From the NCBI GenBank assembly GCA_013178045.1, contig JABLXP010000017.1, positions 1 through 37,653 of the forward strand: a DNA stretch of 37,653 nucleotides, given 5' to 3'. Shown here one piece after another: positions 24,367 to 31,611 of the stretch (position 1 is the stretch's first letter; each line of letters starts with the position of its first letter). Position numbers and translations under genes: made by a program. This DNA is from Bacillota bacterium (lineage in GTDB: Bacteria > Bacillota > Ch66). The notes under the pieces are model-generated. The model ran no database searches, had not been told where the DNA came from, and was given only the letters and a program-made list of their open reading frames with translations.

Positions 24367-25608
24367 ATGGCAAACCATGGTTTGGTAATAGATCTGGGTA
24401 CTACCGCAATTTCTGCCTACTTAATCAACCTAGAAAACAACTCGGTCATTAACGGTCATGTAGTAGAAAATCCCCAGCGGCAGGAGCAGGAGATTGGTGC
24501 GCGGCGGCAGGCGATGATAAATCAGGCCAACGCTGTTATTGACTCTTTGTGTGCCGAGATGGGTTTGTCCGGTGAAGACATTCGTGAGGTGGTCGTAGTC
24601 GGGAACCCGGCCATGATTGATTTATGGTTTGGGCGGATCAGCGGAATTGCCCTGACTAGTTTGGCTTCGATTAACCACACGGATGGAACTGTTCTCAAAG
24701 CGATGGCGTTCGGACTGAGAATAAATCCCGAGGGAGAGGTGATTATCCCGCCAGCAGTCGGCGGAATGATCGGTTGTGATACGACGGCCGGCTTACTCAC
24801 CAATAATCTCTTTACGCGGGAAGATCTGTCACTCTACGTTGACCTTGGCACTTACGCGACAGTTGTTTTGGGTACGCAGGAGGGATTTGTGTCTACCTCT
24901 GTGTACGGTGGAGTGTTTGAAGGAGTGGGGCTGCGCGATGGTATGGTGGCGACCACTGGCGCTATCTACAAGGTAGATTTTAATTTGTCTCCTCCATATA
25001 AGGTTTACGGCGCCTGTTTGCCGCAGGGGATCTGCGGGGCTGGGGTGATCGACACCCTATCACATCTGCGGTCAGCCGGGGTTATTAATGAAAAAGGGAA
25101 GATTGACCGGGCTAACGCAGGCTTGAGAGCAAATGGTCAGACCAGAGCATTCGAACGGGTCATTGAATTGGATGGACAACCTGCTTTTCTGATTGCCAGC
25201 CCGCGGGAAACCAGCCGAGACCAGGGAATTGCGTTGACACAGGCTGATATCGACAAAACCGTGCGAGCCAAAGCTATGGTACTGGCAGCTACCCGCATGC
25301 TGTTGCGGAAAATCGGGGTAGAAGTCCAGGAGATTAAAAACATATATCTAACCGGCAGCTTGGGCAATGCTATCAACTTCAGACATGCGATCAACCTCGG
25401 ACTCATTCCCGCGGTTGATTGTAATATCTTCTACATCAGTAACGCCGCTGGCAAAGGGGCTACTCAAATCCTGCGTAACCGCAAGAATTTAGACGTGTGT
25501 TATCAGATTAAGGAACGGATTAAAGCTGTTGAGGTGAAAAGCGATCCCGACTTTGAACAGTTGGTAAGCCAGAATATGGTACTATGTCCGACTGCCAACG
25601 GATATTGA
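24367..25608 (+). CDS. ASKHA-fold ATPase related to corrinoid-protein reductive activators (RACo/RamA), lacking the Fe-S domain
   Basis: Protein of 413 residues matching the C-terminal (DUF4445/ASKHA) part of RACo and RamA, which use ATP to re-reduce inactivated Co(II) corrinoid proteins. Recognisable blocks are GLVIDLGTTAISAYLI (phosphate 1), VVVVGNPAMIDLWFG, IGCDTTAGLL, VDLGTYATVVLG, GACLPQGICGAGVIDTL, LTQADIDKTVRAKAMVLAA and YISNAAGKGATQILRN. Canonical RACo is about 630 residues with an N-terminal [2Fe-2S] ferredoxin domain and linker; this protein starts directly at the ASKHA fold and lacks that Cys cluster. It may need a separate electron donor or do something else. GCAGGTGACGG precedes ATG 24367. 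No corrinoid methyltransferase is in the window. Confidence 0.8.
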   Translation: MANHGLVIDLGTTAISAYLINLENNSVINGHVVENPQRQEQEIGARRQAMINQANAVIDSLCAEMGLSGEDIREVVVVGNPAMIDLWFGRISGIALTSLASINHTDGTVLKAMAFGLRINPEGEVIIPPAVGGMIGCDTTAGLLTNNLFTREDLSLYVDLGTYATVVLGTQEGFVSTSVYGGVFEGVGLRDGMVATTGAIYKVDFNLSPPYKVYGACLPQGICGAGVIDTLSHLRSAGVINEKGKIDRANAGLRANGQTRAFERVIELDGQPAFLIASPRETSRDQGIALTQADIDKTVRAKAMVLAATRMLLRKIGVEVQEIKNIYLTGSLGNAINFRHAINLGLIPAVDCNIFYISNAAGKGATQILRNRKNLDVCYQIKERIKAVEVKSDPDFEQLVSQNMVLCPTANGY

Positions 25609-25666
25609 AAAATGCCCTATAGTGGTATACAATCGTTGTCGAATAACACATTCGGAGGTGTATAAG

Positions 25667-26239
25667 GTGAAAAAAAGCTGGATCATACTTCTGGTCATTG
25701 TTGGCGTATTAGCTGTATTTGCCTTGACTCTCATCAGTGGGTATAACAACTTGGTTACTCTCAATGAAAACATCAACGGAAAGTGGAGCCAGGTTAACAA
25801 TCAACTGCAACGAAGGGCTGACTTGATTCCCAATCTTGTGGCGACCGTTCAGGGATACGCCAGTCATGAAGAGGGTATCTTTAAAAGTGTTGCCGAAGCC
25901 CGCAGCAAACTGATCGGCGCGCAAACCGTGGCCGATAAAGCGGTCGCTGACCAGGAATTGAGAAGCGCTTTGTCCCGGCTGCTGGTGGTGGTCGAGAACT
26001 ACCCGAACTTGAAGGCGGATGCCAATTTCCGGCAGCTCCAGGACGAGCTGGCGGGATCGGAAAACCGTCTGGCCGTGGCACGCAAAGACTATAATGACGC
26101 GGTTCAAGCTTACAACGCGAAAATTAAACGTTTTCCAACGGTACTTTATGCTCGAATGTTTGGATTTGAGCCGCGCGAGTATTTCCAGCCCGACGAAGGT
26201 GCAAAGAGTGTCCCTAAAGTTGATTTTAACAAGAAGTAG
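25667..26239 (+). CDS. lemA: LemA family protein
   Basis: Protein of 190 residues with one N-terminal transmembrane helix (about 4-23), then a helical extracytoplasmic domain. The blocks YNNLVTLNENINGKWSQVNN, LQRRADLIPNLVATVQGYAS, SRLLVVVENYPNLKADANF and FQPDEGAKSVPKVDF are diagnostic of LemA, a widespread family of unclear function. The GTG at 25667 with GGAGGTG upstream gives the usual N-terminus. It lies six to twelve bases upstream of the TPM-domain gene, a common pairing in bacteria. Confidence 0.95.
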   Translation: MKKSWIILLVIVGVLAVFALTLISGYNNLVTLNENINGKWSQVNNQLQRRADLIPNLVATVQGYASHEEGIFKSVAEARSKLIGAQTVADKAVADQELRSALSRLLVVVENYPNLKADANFRQLQDELAGSENRLAVARKDYNDAVQAYNAKIKRFPTVLYARMFGFEPREYFQPDEGAKSVPKVDFNKK

Positions 26240-26251
26240 GGGCGTGTGATC

Positions 26252-27007
26252 ATGAAGAAAATATGGGCTCTGGGACTGCTGGCCGTGCTGCTAGTCAGCC
26301 TGCTGACTCCCAGCACGCTGGCGGCTCCCTCGATCCCCAAACCGACATCGGCCTTTTACGTACTTGATCAGGCTGAAGTCTTAAGCAGCCAGACTGAGTC
26401 CACCATTGTAGGGACGAGTCAACAACTGGCGGCGAAAACAAAGGCGCAGGTAGTGGTGGTGACCGTTAAGTCTTTGGGAGGGTATTCCGCAGAGGAATAT
26501 GCGTTGGCGTTGCTACGTGGATGGGGAATCGGCGACCGCGAACTGAACAATGGCGTCCTGATCCTTCTGGCCCCAAACGAACGCAAGTCCCGGATTGAGG
26601 TTGGCTACGGTTTGGAGGGGGCACTTCCCGATGGAAAAACCGGTCGGATTCAGGACGAATTTATGTTACCTTATTTCAAGAAGGGTGACTTCGATCAGGG
26701 GATTCTAAACGGTTACCTGGCGGTGGTCGGCGAGATCGCGAAAGAATATCAGGTTGCCATTCAGGTGGAAAAACCCCGGGCTTCACCAGCGACCAGCCAG
26801 ACCAGGGAGCCGGTGCCCACCTGGCTGTGTTTGCTCGGGGTTCTGGGGCTACTTTTTCTATTTTACCTCGATTTTCGCTACCTGGATGGCTTCTTGTTCG
26901 GTTTCCTTCTGGGTACGTTGCTCCGGGGCGGGGGTGGTGCCGGTGGGCGCGGTAATTTCGGTGGCGGCGGCTCCGGTGGGGGCGGAGGCAGCAGCCGAAA
27001 CTGGTGA
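26252..27007 (+). CDS. TPM-domain (YgcG-like) membrane protein with glycine-rich tail
   Basis: Protein of 251 residues. A cleavable signal peptide (about 1-25) precedes a TPM domain (YVLDQAEVLSSQTES ... QVVVVTVKSLGGYSAEEYAL ... NGVLILLAPNERKSRIEVGY ... GRIQDEFMLPYFKKGDFDQG). A transmembrane helix near 190-207 and a Gly/Ser-rich C-terminal tail ending SSRNW follow, as in YgcG and YdjH-type proteins. TPM domains are linked to membrane-protein quality control and weak phosphatase activity. Operon with lemA. ATG 26252 is preferred for AGGGGCG upstream; a GTG at 26246 would add two residues. Confidence 0.9.
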   Translation: MKKIWALGLLAVLLVSLLTPSTLAAPSIPKPTSAFYVLDQAEVLSSQTESTIVGTSQQLAAKTKAQVVVVTVKSLGGYSAEEYALALLRGWGIGDRELNNGVLILLAPNERKSRIEVGYGLEGALPDGKTGRIQDEFMLPYFKKGDFDQGILNGYLAVVGEIAKEYQVAIQVEKPRASPATSQTREPVPTWLCLLGVLGLLFLFYLDFRYLDGFLFGFLLGTLLRGGGGAGGRGNFGGGGSGGGGGSSRNW

Positions 27008-27076
27008 ATTTGATAGTGCATAGGCCGTCCAGTGACCGGGTAACCTATAGGCAAAACGGCCAGGATGGTGAGACGG

Positions 27077-27361
27077 ATGAGTGAACTGAGCATAGTGGGG
27101 ATCCGGATTGACGACCGTAGTGAGCGTGCCCCCTGTGTGCAAAAGAACCTGCTCAATATTTATCACGTCATGCAGGTGAACCCGGAGAAGTTCCCGAAAG
27201 AAATCAAGGCGAAAATGAACACCGCCGGCGCCCGGGCTTTCGTGGAGTTCATGGTGGCTCCCGAAACCCAGAAAATGATTGGGCAGTTTGGGGTGGATAA
27301 GTTTGGCCAGCCGTTGTTCTATCCCGATGCCGGAAAGAAAGAGGAAGACCTGGGGAAGTAG
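27077..27361 (+). pseudogene. chimeric remnant: hydrogenase-regulator (TM1266-like) N-terminus fused to TupA C-terminus
   Basis: An open frame of 94 codons that joins parts of two unrelated families. Residues 1 to about 23 (MSELSIVGIRIDDRSERAPC) resemble the start of TM1266-like iron-only hydrogenase system regulators. From about residue 26 (LLNIYHVMQVNPEKFP, FVEFMVAPETQKMIGQFGV, GQPLFYPDAGKKEEDLGK) it resembles the C-terminus of the tungstate-binding protein TupA. Neither half is complete: TupA needs about 200 more residues and a signal peptide, the regulator about 50 more. The frame is intact across the junction near 27150. GGTGAG lies upstream of ATG 27077. It is most likely a deletion scar; an expressed small protein is possible. 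Confidence 0.7.
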
Positions 27362-27382
27362 CATCAGTACAACGCCGCGGCC

Positions 27383-27420
27383 AACCCTTGACAGAAGTCT
27401 TGTCAAGGGTTTAGTTTTTT
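27383..27420 (+). terminator. intrinsic terminator
   Basis: A perfect 11-bp stem (27383-27393 against 27401-27411) followed by AGTTTTTT. It lies after the chimeric remnant and was presumably the native tupA-side terminator. Confidence 0.85.
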
Positions 27421-27438
27421 ATTTTAGTAACCGGACAA

Positions 27439-27467
27439 TTGACAAAATCCTAGCCAACATATATTAT
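27439..27467 (+). promoter_or_regulatory. sigma-A promoter of the arsR gene
   Basis: TTGACA (27439-27444), a 17-base spacer and TATTAT (27462-27467). Downstream to 27500 the DNA is AT-rich with alternating ATAT blocks (ATATATCAGAATATTAT), the kind of imperfect dyad that ArsR/SmtB repressors bind, so autoregulation is likely. Confidence 0.75.
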
Positions 27468-27510
27468 GTGATTAACAATATATCAGAATATTATCATATA
27501 GGAGGTTGCC

Positions 27511-27861
27511 ATGGAGGAACTGATTTATAAAATGGAGGCTGATTTACTAAAATCGCTTGGCCATCCAACTAGAATTAGAATTCTGGAATTTCTCCATGAT
27601 AAGGAGATGTGTGCCTGTGAAATTCACCCAGCACTGGATCTGGAGCAATCGAATGTCTCACAGCACCTGGCAGTCCTGCGTGAGAGAGGGATTTTGGAAA
27701 CCAGACGTGAAGGAACCATGATCATCTATCGGGTCAGGGATCCAAAGGTTTTTGAGCTGCTTGAACTGCTGCAGGACATTATTCTCTCACAACTGGGAGA
27801 AACTAAAAATATTGTTGAGCATCTAAAGAAGAAAAAAGACAGAACTCGCAAAGAGGGATAA
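27511..27861 (+). CDS. ArsR/SmtB family transcriptional regulator
   Basis: Winged-helix repressor of 116 residues. LLKSLGHPTRIRILEFL opens the fold, the recognition helix is SNVSQHLAVLRERGI (about 47-61), and the wing reads ETRREGTMIIYRV. Cys34 and Cys36 (MCACEI) match the alpha-3 metal-binding motif ELCVCDL of arsenic/cadmium-sensing ArsR proteins, so metal or metalloid sensing is plausible. ATG 27511 follows ATAGGAGG. It heads a row with a permease remnant and a small thioredoxin, an arrangement usually seen with an intact permease. Confidence 0.92.
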   Translation: MEELIYKMEADLLKSLGHPTRIRILEFLHDKEMCACEIHPALDLEQSNVSQHLAVLRERGILETRREGTMIIYRVRDPKVFELLELLQDIILSQLGETKNIVEHLKKKKDRTRKEG

Positions 27862-27864
27862 CTC

Positions 27865-28045
27865 GTGTTAACAAAATTTACTGATTTAGCATTGGATGAA
27901 CCTATCACCTGGTACTCACCTGGGTGATTCGGTACACTTCTTTATCTTGCGGAATGTTTTGAAGCCCAAACTGATCGCAATTTTTGCTGGAATACTGGCC
28001 GTGGCGATAACGGTTGTTGGCTATTTGTTTAATGCAATTTTATAA
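27865..28045 (+). pseudogene. remnant of an ArsR-linked permease (internally deleted, frameshifted)
   Basis: Two fragments in different frames. A GTG at 27865 begins VLTKFTDLALDEPITWYSPG and stops at once. One frame over, HLGDSVHFFIL continues into KPKLIAIFAGILAVAITVVG and ends GYLFNAIL at 28045. The HLGDSVHFFI block resembles the N-terminal region, and the final transmembrane helix the C-terminus, of the membrane permeases (DUF318/YraQ-type) that commonly sit between arsR and a small thioredoxin. Roughly 250 residues between the blocks are missing. It is not functional as a transporter. Confidence 0.7.
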
Positions 28046-28089
28046 ACACAAATCTAATAAACACGAAAGGAAGAAAGGAGACGAAAACT

Positions 28090-28329
28090 GTGGATATCAA
28101 GATTCTTGGTCCTGGATGTCAGCGGTGCCAAGCCTTAGAGAAACTTACTTTTGACACTCTGGCCGAATTGGATGTAGCAGCTGATGTGGAGAAGGTAACA
28201 GACATTAAGCAGATCATGGGGTATGGCGTAATGAGCACCCCTGGTCTGGTGATTAATGGAAAAGTCAAACTGTTTGGTCGGGTACCGACAAAGGGAGAAC
28301 TGAAAGAATTGATTAAAGAGGAACTATAA
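28090..28329 (+). CDS. small thioredoxin-fold protein (redox-active disulfide protein 2 type)
   Basis: Protein of 79 residues with thioredoxin/glutaredoxin fold. The active site is GPGCQRCQAL (Cys10, Cys13) and the cis-Pro loop is MSTPGLVING. It matches the small thioredoxins, often named redox-active disulfide protein 2, found next to ArsR-permease genes. GTG 28090 follows GAAAGGAG. With its permease partner decayed, its present role is unclear. Confidence 0.9.
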   Translation: MDIKILGPGCQRCQALEKLTFDTLAELDVAADVEKVTDIKQIMGYGVMSTPGLVINGKVKLFGRVPTKGELKELIKEEL

Positions 28330-28399
28330 ACACGTCATATTTTCTCAAATTTTTCTAAGATATTATTGGGAGGTGGGAAAAATTTATTTTTTTATCGAA

Positions 28400-28428
28400 T
28401 TGTGGACATGAAAGCATTATGATAAAAT
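28400..28428 (+). promoter_or_regulatory. weak sigma-A promoter candidate
   Basis: TTGTGG (28400-28405), a 17-base spacer and TAAAAT (28423-28428), upstream of the small membrane protein. Confidence 0.4.
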
Positions 28429-28497
28429 ATAAAAGGTGTAATTTTGCGTAAGTCCCGCAACCTAATTCACACAAAAGTCAAAAGGGGGCTATTTATA

Positions 28498-28737
28498 GTG
28501 GGCAATGCGTCGAACGAGAAATTATTTGGTGATGCCCCACTTTTCCTGTTGTTGGGCTGGTTTTTATTCTTTTTATTCTTCTTGTTCACGCCAAAGTTTA
28601 GCGGACTTGTTGCCATTATTATGGGGACGGTGGCGGGCATGAAAGGAGATGAACGGGGAGTAATTTTGATTAAAGCCGGGGCCGGCCTGTTATTGGTGAT
28701 GATGGTTGTGGGAATCATTTGGGGTTATTTCATGTAA
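28498..28737 (+). CDS. small hydrophobic membrane protein, unknown
   Basis: Protein of 79 residues with two or three transmembrane helices (about 15-30, 32-46 and 55-78) separated by a short loop GMKGDERG. GTG 28498 is preferred for AAAAGGGGG upstream; a longer frame begins at 28444 but has no ribosome site. No family is recognised. A terminator follows closely. Confidence 0.65.
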   Translation: MGNASNEKLFGDAPLFLLLGWFLFFLFFLFTPKFSGLVAIIMGTVAGMKGDERGVILIKAGAGLLLVMMVVGIIWGYFM

Positions 28738-28769
28738 TTCTGGGATTAACAGTTTGGTTAAAATAAGTT

Positions 28770-28804
28770 AAGCGCTCTAACTGTGTGGTTTTGAGCGCTT
28801 TTTA
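28770..28804 (+). terminator. intrinsic terminator
   Basis: An 8-bp stem AAGCGCTC/GAGCGCTT (28770-28777 against 28793-28800) with a T-run at 28799-28803. Confidence 0.75.
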
Positions 28805-28883
28805 AGTTGGCTAGATTATTAGGAATTGTACATTTCTCTTGGTATTTTAATAGCAGGAATATTAATTTAAAGCTGAAAATAGG

Positions 28884-29942
28884 TTAAACAAAGTAGAAAG
28901 CTGCCGCAATGATCAGGTAAGCCACGATCAGTTGAGCTCCTTCCAACCAGTTTGATTCTCCGTCCAGGCTGATAAAAATGGCGATCAGGACGGCTGAGGC
29001 CAGGGCGATGATCTCGTAATAGTTGAAAAAAAGGTTCATCGGGTTGCCCCAGACATAGCTCAAAAACACCAGGATCGGCGTGACCAGTAGGGCAATCTGA
29101 GAACTGGAGCCAACAGCAATTTCCACGGCGATGTTCATCTGGTTTTTAAGGGCCATAATTAACGCGGTGGAGTGCTCCGCGGCGTTACCAATAATTGGGA
29201 TGATCACGATCCCAACAAAGAATTGGGACCACCGCAGGGCCTGTGTTACAGGTTCGATGCTGCTAACCAGGAGTTCAGCTTCCAGGGCCACCAGGACGGT
29301 ACTAATGAACAGCATCAGGAGAGCTTTACCCCGGCTCCAGGTGGCTTCGTGGGTTTCCTCGTGCCGAACACCCAGCGGGTCGGTGCCGCGGAATGATGCC
29401 AGCATGCTGGCCAGATAGACGATAAAGAGCAGGCTGGCAATGATTAGACTTAGTTCATTGAGTTTGTATATCTGTCCGTGGACGGCTTTTTGGAAGAATG
29501 TTGCCGGAATAACCAGAGCGATCACGGCCAGGAACATCAAGGAAGTCTGGTTGGCGGTATTCTGCCGGTGGAAATACTGGGTACCGTTGCGAATCCCGCC
29601 CAATAGCATCGAGAAGCCCAGCACCAAGAGGATGTTGCCCAGGATGGAGCCTGCTAATGAGGCTTTAATTACCTCAAACAAACCTTTTTTCAGGGCAAAT
29701 AAGGTTATAATCAGTTCAGTGGCATTGCCCAAGGTGGCGTTTAAAAAGCTGCCGATTTTTGGCCCAAAATAGAAAGCCAGTTCTTCGGTAGCTTTACCCA
29801 TCAGACCAGCCAAAGGGATGATCGCGAGGCTGGCCGCAAAAAAGAGCGGCACCTGACGGTGCGTCAGTTCAAAGTAGAGGCTGAAGGGGATGGCGAGGTA
29901 AAGATAGTTGAGTGGGTTAATAGTTGACGGCTTGCTGGTCAA
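28884..29942 (-). CDS. Ca2+/H+ antiporter (CaCA family)
   Basis: Integral membrane protein of 352 residues with about eleven hydrophobic segments. The two inverted alpha-repeats carry the transport motifs GNATELIITLFALKKG and GNAAEHSTALIMALKNQ, as in Cax/ChaA calcium-proton antiporters; it should export Ca2+. The start is decided by the ribosome site. AAGGAGG is eight bases upstream of TTG 29942, giving MTSKPSTINPLNYLYLA. The longer frame from 30005 adds 21 residues with no similarity to the family, and the ATG closest to the ribosome site is out of frame. Confidence 0.92.
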   Translation of the reverse strand: MTSKPSTINPLNYLYLAIPFSLYFELTHRQVPLFFAASLAIIPLAGLMGKATEELAFYFGPKIGSFLNATLGNATELIITLFALKKGLFEVIKASLAGSILGNILLVLGFSMLLGGIRNGTQYFHRQNTANQTSLMFLAVIALVIPATFFQKAVHGQIYKLNELSLIIASLLFIVYLASMLASFRGTDPLGVRHEETHEATWSRGKALLMLFISTVLVALEAELLVSSIEPVTQALRWSQFFVGIVIIPIIGNAAEHSTALIMALKNQMNIAVEIAVGSSSQIALLVTPILVFLSYVWGNPMNLFFNYYEIIALASAVLIAIFISLDGESNWLEGAQLIVAYLIIAAAFYFV

Positions 29943-30028
29943 ATTGCATGCCTCCTTGTGTTTTGGGGACCAGGATCTAATTTGTCCCGGATCAAGATTA
30001 ACCATTCCCGAATGAGGGGGGTGAACAC

Positions 30029-30481
30029 ATGAATAATCTAATTCGAATCGGAGTTGGTGCGCTGGTACAGGATGACTGTAACAGGATTCTGCTGGTCAAG
30101 CATGGCTACCGGAGTTACTGGTATGACCGCTGGATATTACCAGGTGGTATGTTAGAGCCGGGAGAGACCCTAGTTGACTGTGCGAAAAGAGAGGTTTTTG
30201 AAGAGACAGGTTTGGAGGTGGTAATTGGGCCGCACCTGATTACTTTCGAGCGGATCGTTAAAACTGAAACGGGGGTTATTTTACACGTGGTGTACGTCGA
30301 TTTCTGGGCCAGGGCTATTGGAGGTATCCTGGCGCCGGGAGATGATGTAGGTGAAGCAATGTGGGCCAAAGTAGAAGAACTCAGCAAGCTTTGGCCGGCT
30401 ATCCACGAGGATACCCAGATTATTTTACGGGCTGCTAACTTGTTACCATTAATGCATGGGGATAGAGATGGAGACAGATGA
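30029..30481 (+). CDS. NUDIX hydrolase
   Basis: Protein of 150 residues. The NUDIX box GGMLEPGETLVDCAKREVFEE-TGL (GX5EX7REUXEEXGU) lies near residues 39-62. It hydrolyses a nucleoside diphosphate linked to another group; the substrate is not readable. ATG 30029 follows GAGGGGGGTG. It is 38 bases ahead of the SbcD-like gene, so it may be cotranscribed with that DNA-repair pair, which would suit a nucleotide-pool role. Confidence 0.93.
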   Translation: MNNLIRIGVGALVQDDCNRILLVKHGYRSYWYDRWILPGGMLEPGETLVDCAKREVFEETGLEVVIGPHLITFERIVKTETGVILHVVYVDFWARAIGGILAPGDDVGEAMWAKVEELSKLWPAIHEDTQIILRAANLLPLMHGDRDGDR

Positions 30482-30519
30482 ACGGTGGTTTGAACCGATT
30501 TCGCTAACGAGGTGCCTAA

Positions 30520-31611
30520 ATGACAATTCGTTTGCTCCATACTGCTGATTTACATCTGGATAGACCCCTGCTGTATCTGGGTGATCAACGGAAGACACGG
30601 AGGCAGGAACTGCTCGGGACGGTCACCAAACTCGTTGACCTGGCCCTGGCTCTGTCCGTCGATGCAGTATTGATCTGTGGCGACCTGTTTGACGGGACCC
30701 GGGCTGATTCTGCTCCTTGGGTCAGGATTGAATTTGAGCGTCTGGCTATTCAAGATATTTACGTGCTGATTGTGCCAGGCAACCATGATCCTCTGCCCGC
30801 CTGCCAGGCTTACACCTATGGCTGGCCGGACAATGTTCATGTATTTCAAGCCGGGGGCTGGTCGACCTTTGACCGGATTCCTGGCGTCACCTTCTATGGG
30901 CTACCATTTCAGGCACAAAACCAGGGTGAGCGAGTTCTGCAGGGATTTAAGCGGGCTGAATGTCCCGGGTGGCATGTGGGGTTGCTGCACGGACAGGTGC
31001 GGCTGGCTAGTATTCAAGCCGAAGACTATCAACCCGTTACGGCTGAGGATATTGCCGGCTGTGGACTGGACTATCTGGCATTAGGTCATTACCACCGCTT
31101 CCTTGACTGTACCCGGGGGTCAACCCGCGCCTATTACCCGGGGTCACCTCACCGGCTTGACTTCACGCCGGGTATTTCCCCGCAAGTCCTGCTGGTGACC
31201 CTTGATGCCACAACTTCGATCCAGGTTGAACCGGTACCTCTCCCAGACCGACCTTTCTTAGCTTGGGAGTTTAATGTTGCCCAGCCGGAAAATATTTATC
31301 GACAGCTACGTTTGTCTCAGGACCCCCGGGCGTGTGCCCGGCTGAAACTGGTTGGCCAGACAGAAGCCAGTGTAGCCTCCCTGGTCGCTGACCTGCGGGA
31401 GAAGTTTCAGTCCGCCTACTTCAGTCTGGTCATTGAGGATCAGACACAAATGGCCATTACCGATGGTGACTCCGCTTCGACCATCATTGGTGTTTTTAAA
31501 CGTCGGATTGAAGAACGGCTGGCCAAGTGCTCTGATGAGGCGGAACGCCGCCGGCTTCAGCTCGCCTATTACTACGGGCTGGCGGCCCTGAGGGGAGAGA
31601 AATTGCCGTGA
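30520..31611 (+). CDS. yhaO: SbcD/YhaO-like DNA double-strand-break repair nuclease
   Basis: Calcineurin-type phosphoesterase of 363 residues. The two-metal site is spelled by HTADLHLDRP, CGDLFDG, VPGNHDPLP, LLHGQV and LALGHYHRF, as in SbcD/Mre11. The size and pairing fit YhaO of Bacillus. It should act as the nuclease partner of the SMC-like ATPase encoded next. Its TGA overlaps the following GTG by four bases, coupling translation. ATG 30520 has a modest CGAGGTG site. Confidence 0.92.
   Translation: MTIRLLHTADLHLDRPLLYLGDQRKTRRQELLGTVTKLVDLALALSVDAVLICGDLFDGTRADSAPWVRIEFERLAIQDIYVLIVPGNHDPLPACQAYTYGWPDNVHVFQAGGWSTFDRIPGVTFYGLPFQAQNQGERVLQGFKRAECPGWHVGLLHGQVRLASIQAEDYQPVTAEDIAGCGLDYLALGHYHRFLDCTRGSTRAYYPGSPHRLDFTPGISPQVLLVTLDATTSIQVEPVPLPDRPFLAWEFNVAQPENIYRQLRLSQDPRACARLKLVGQTEASVASLVADLREKFQSAYFSLVIEDQTQMAITDGDSASTIIGVFKRRIEERLAKCSDEAERRRLQLAYYYGLAALRGEKLP

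Noticed and set aside
24106-24378. 90-codon minus-strand frame in the 24.1-24.4 kb intergenic region
   Set aside because: No ribosome site, overlaps the nested hairpins and the start of the ASKHA gene, and does not read like a protein.
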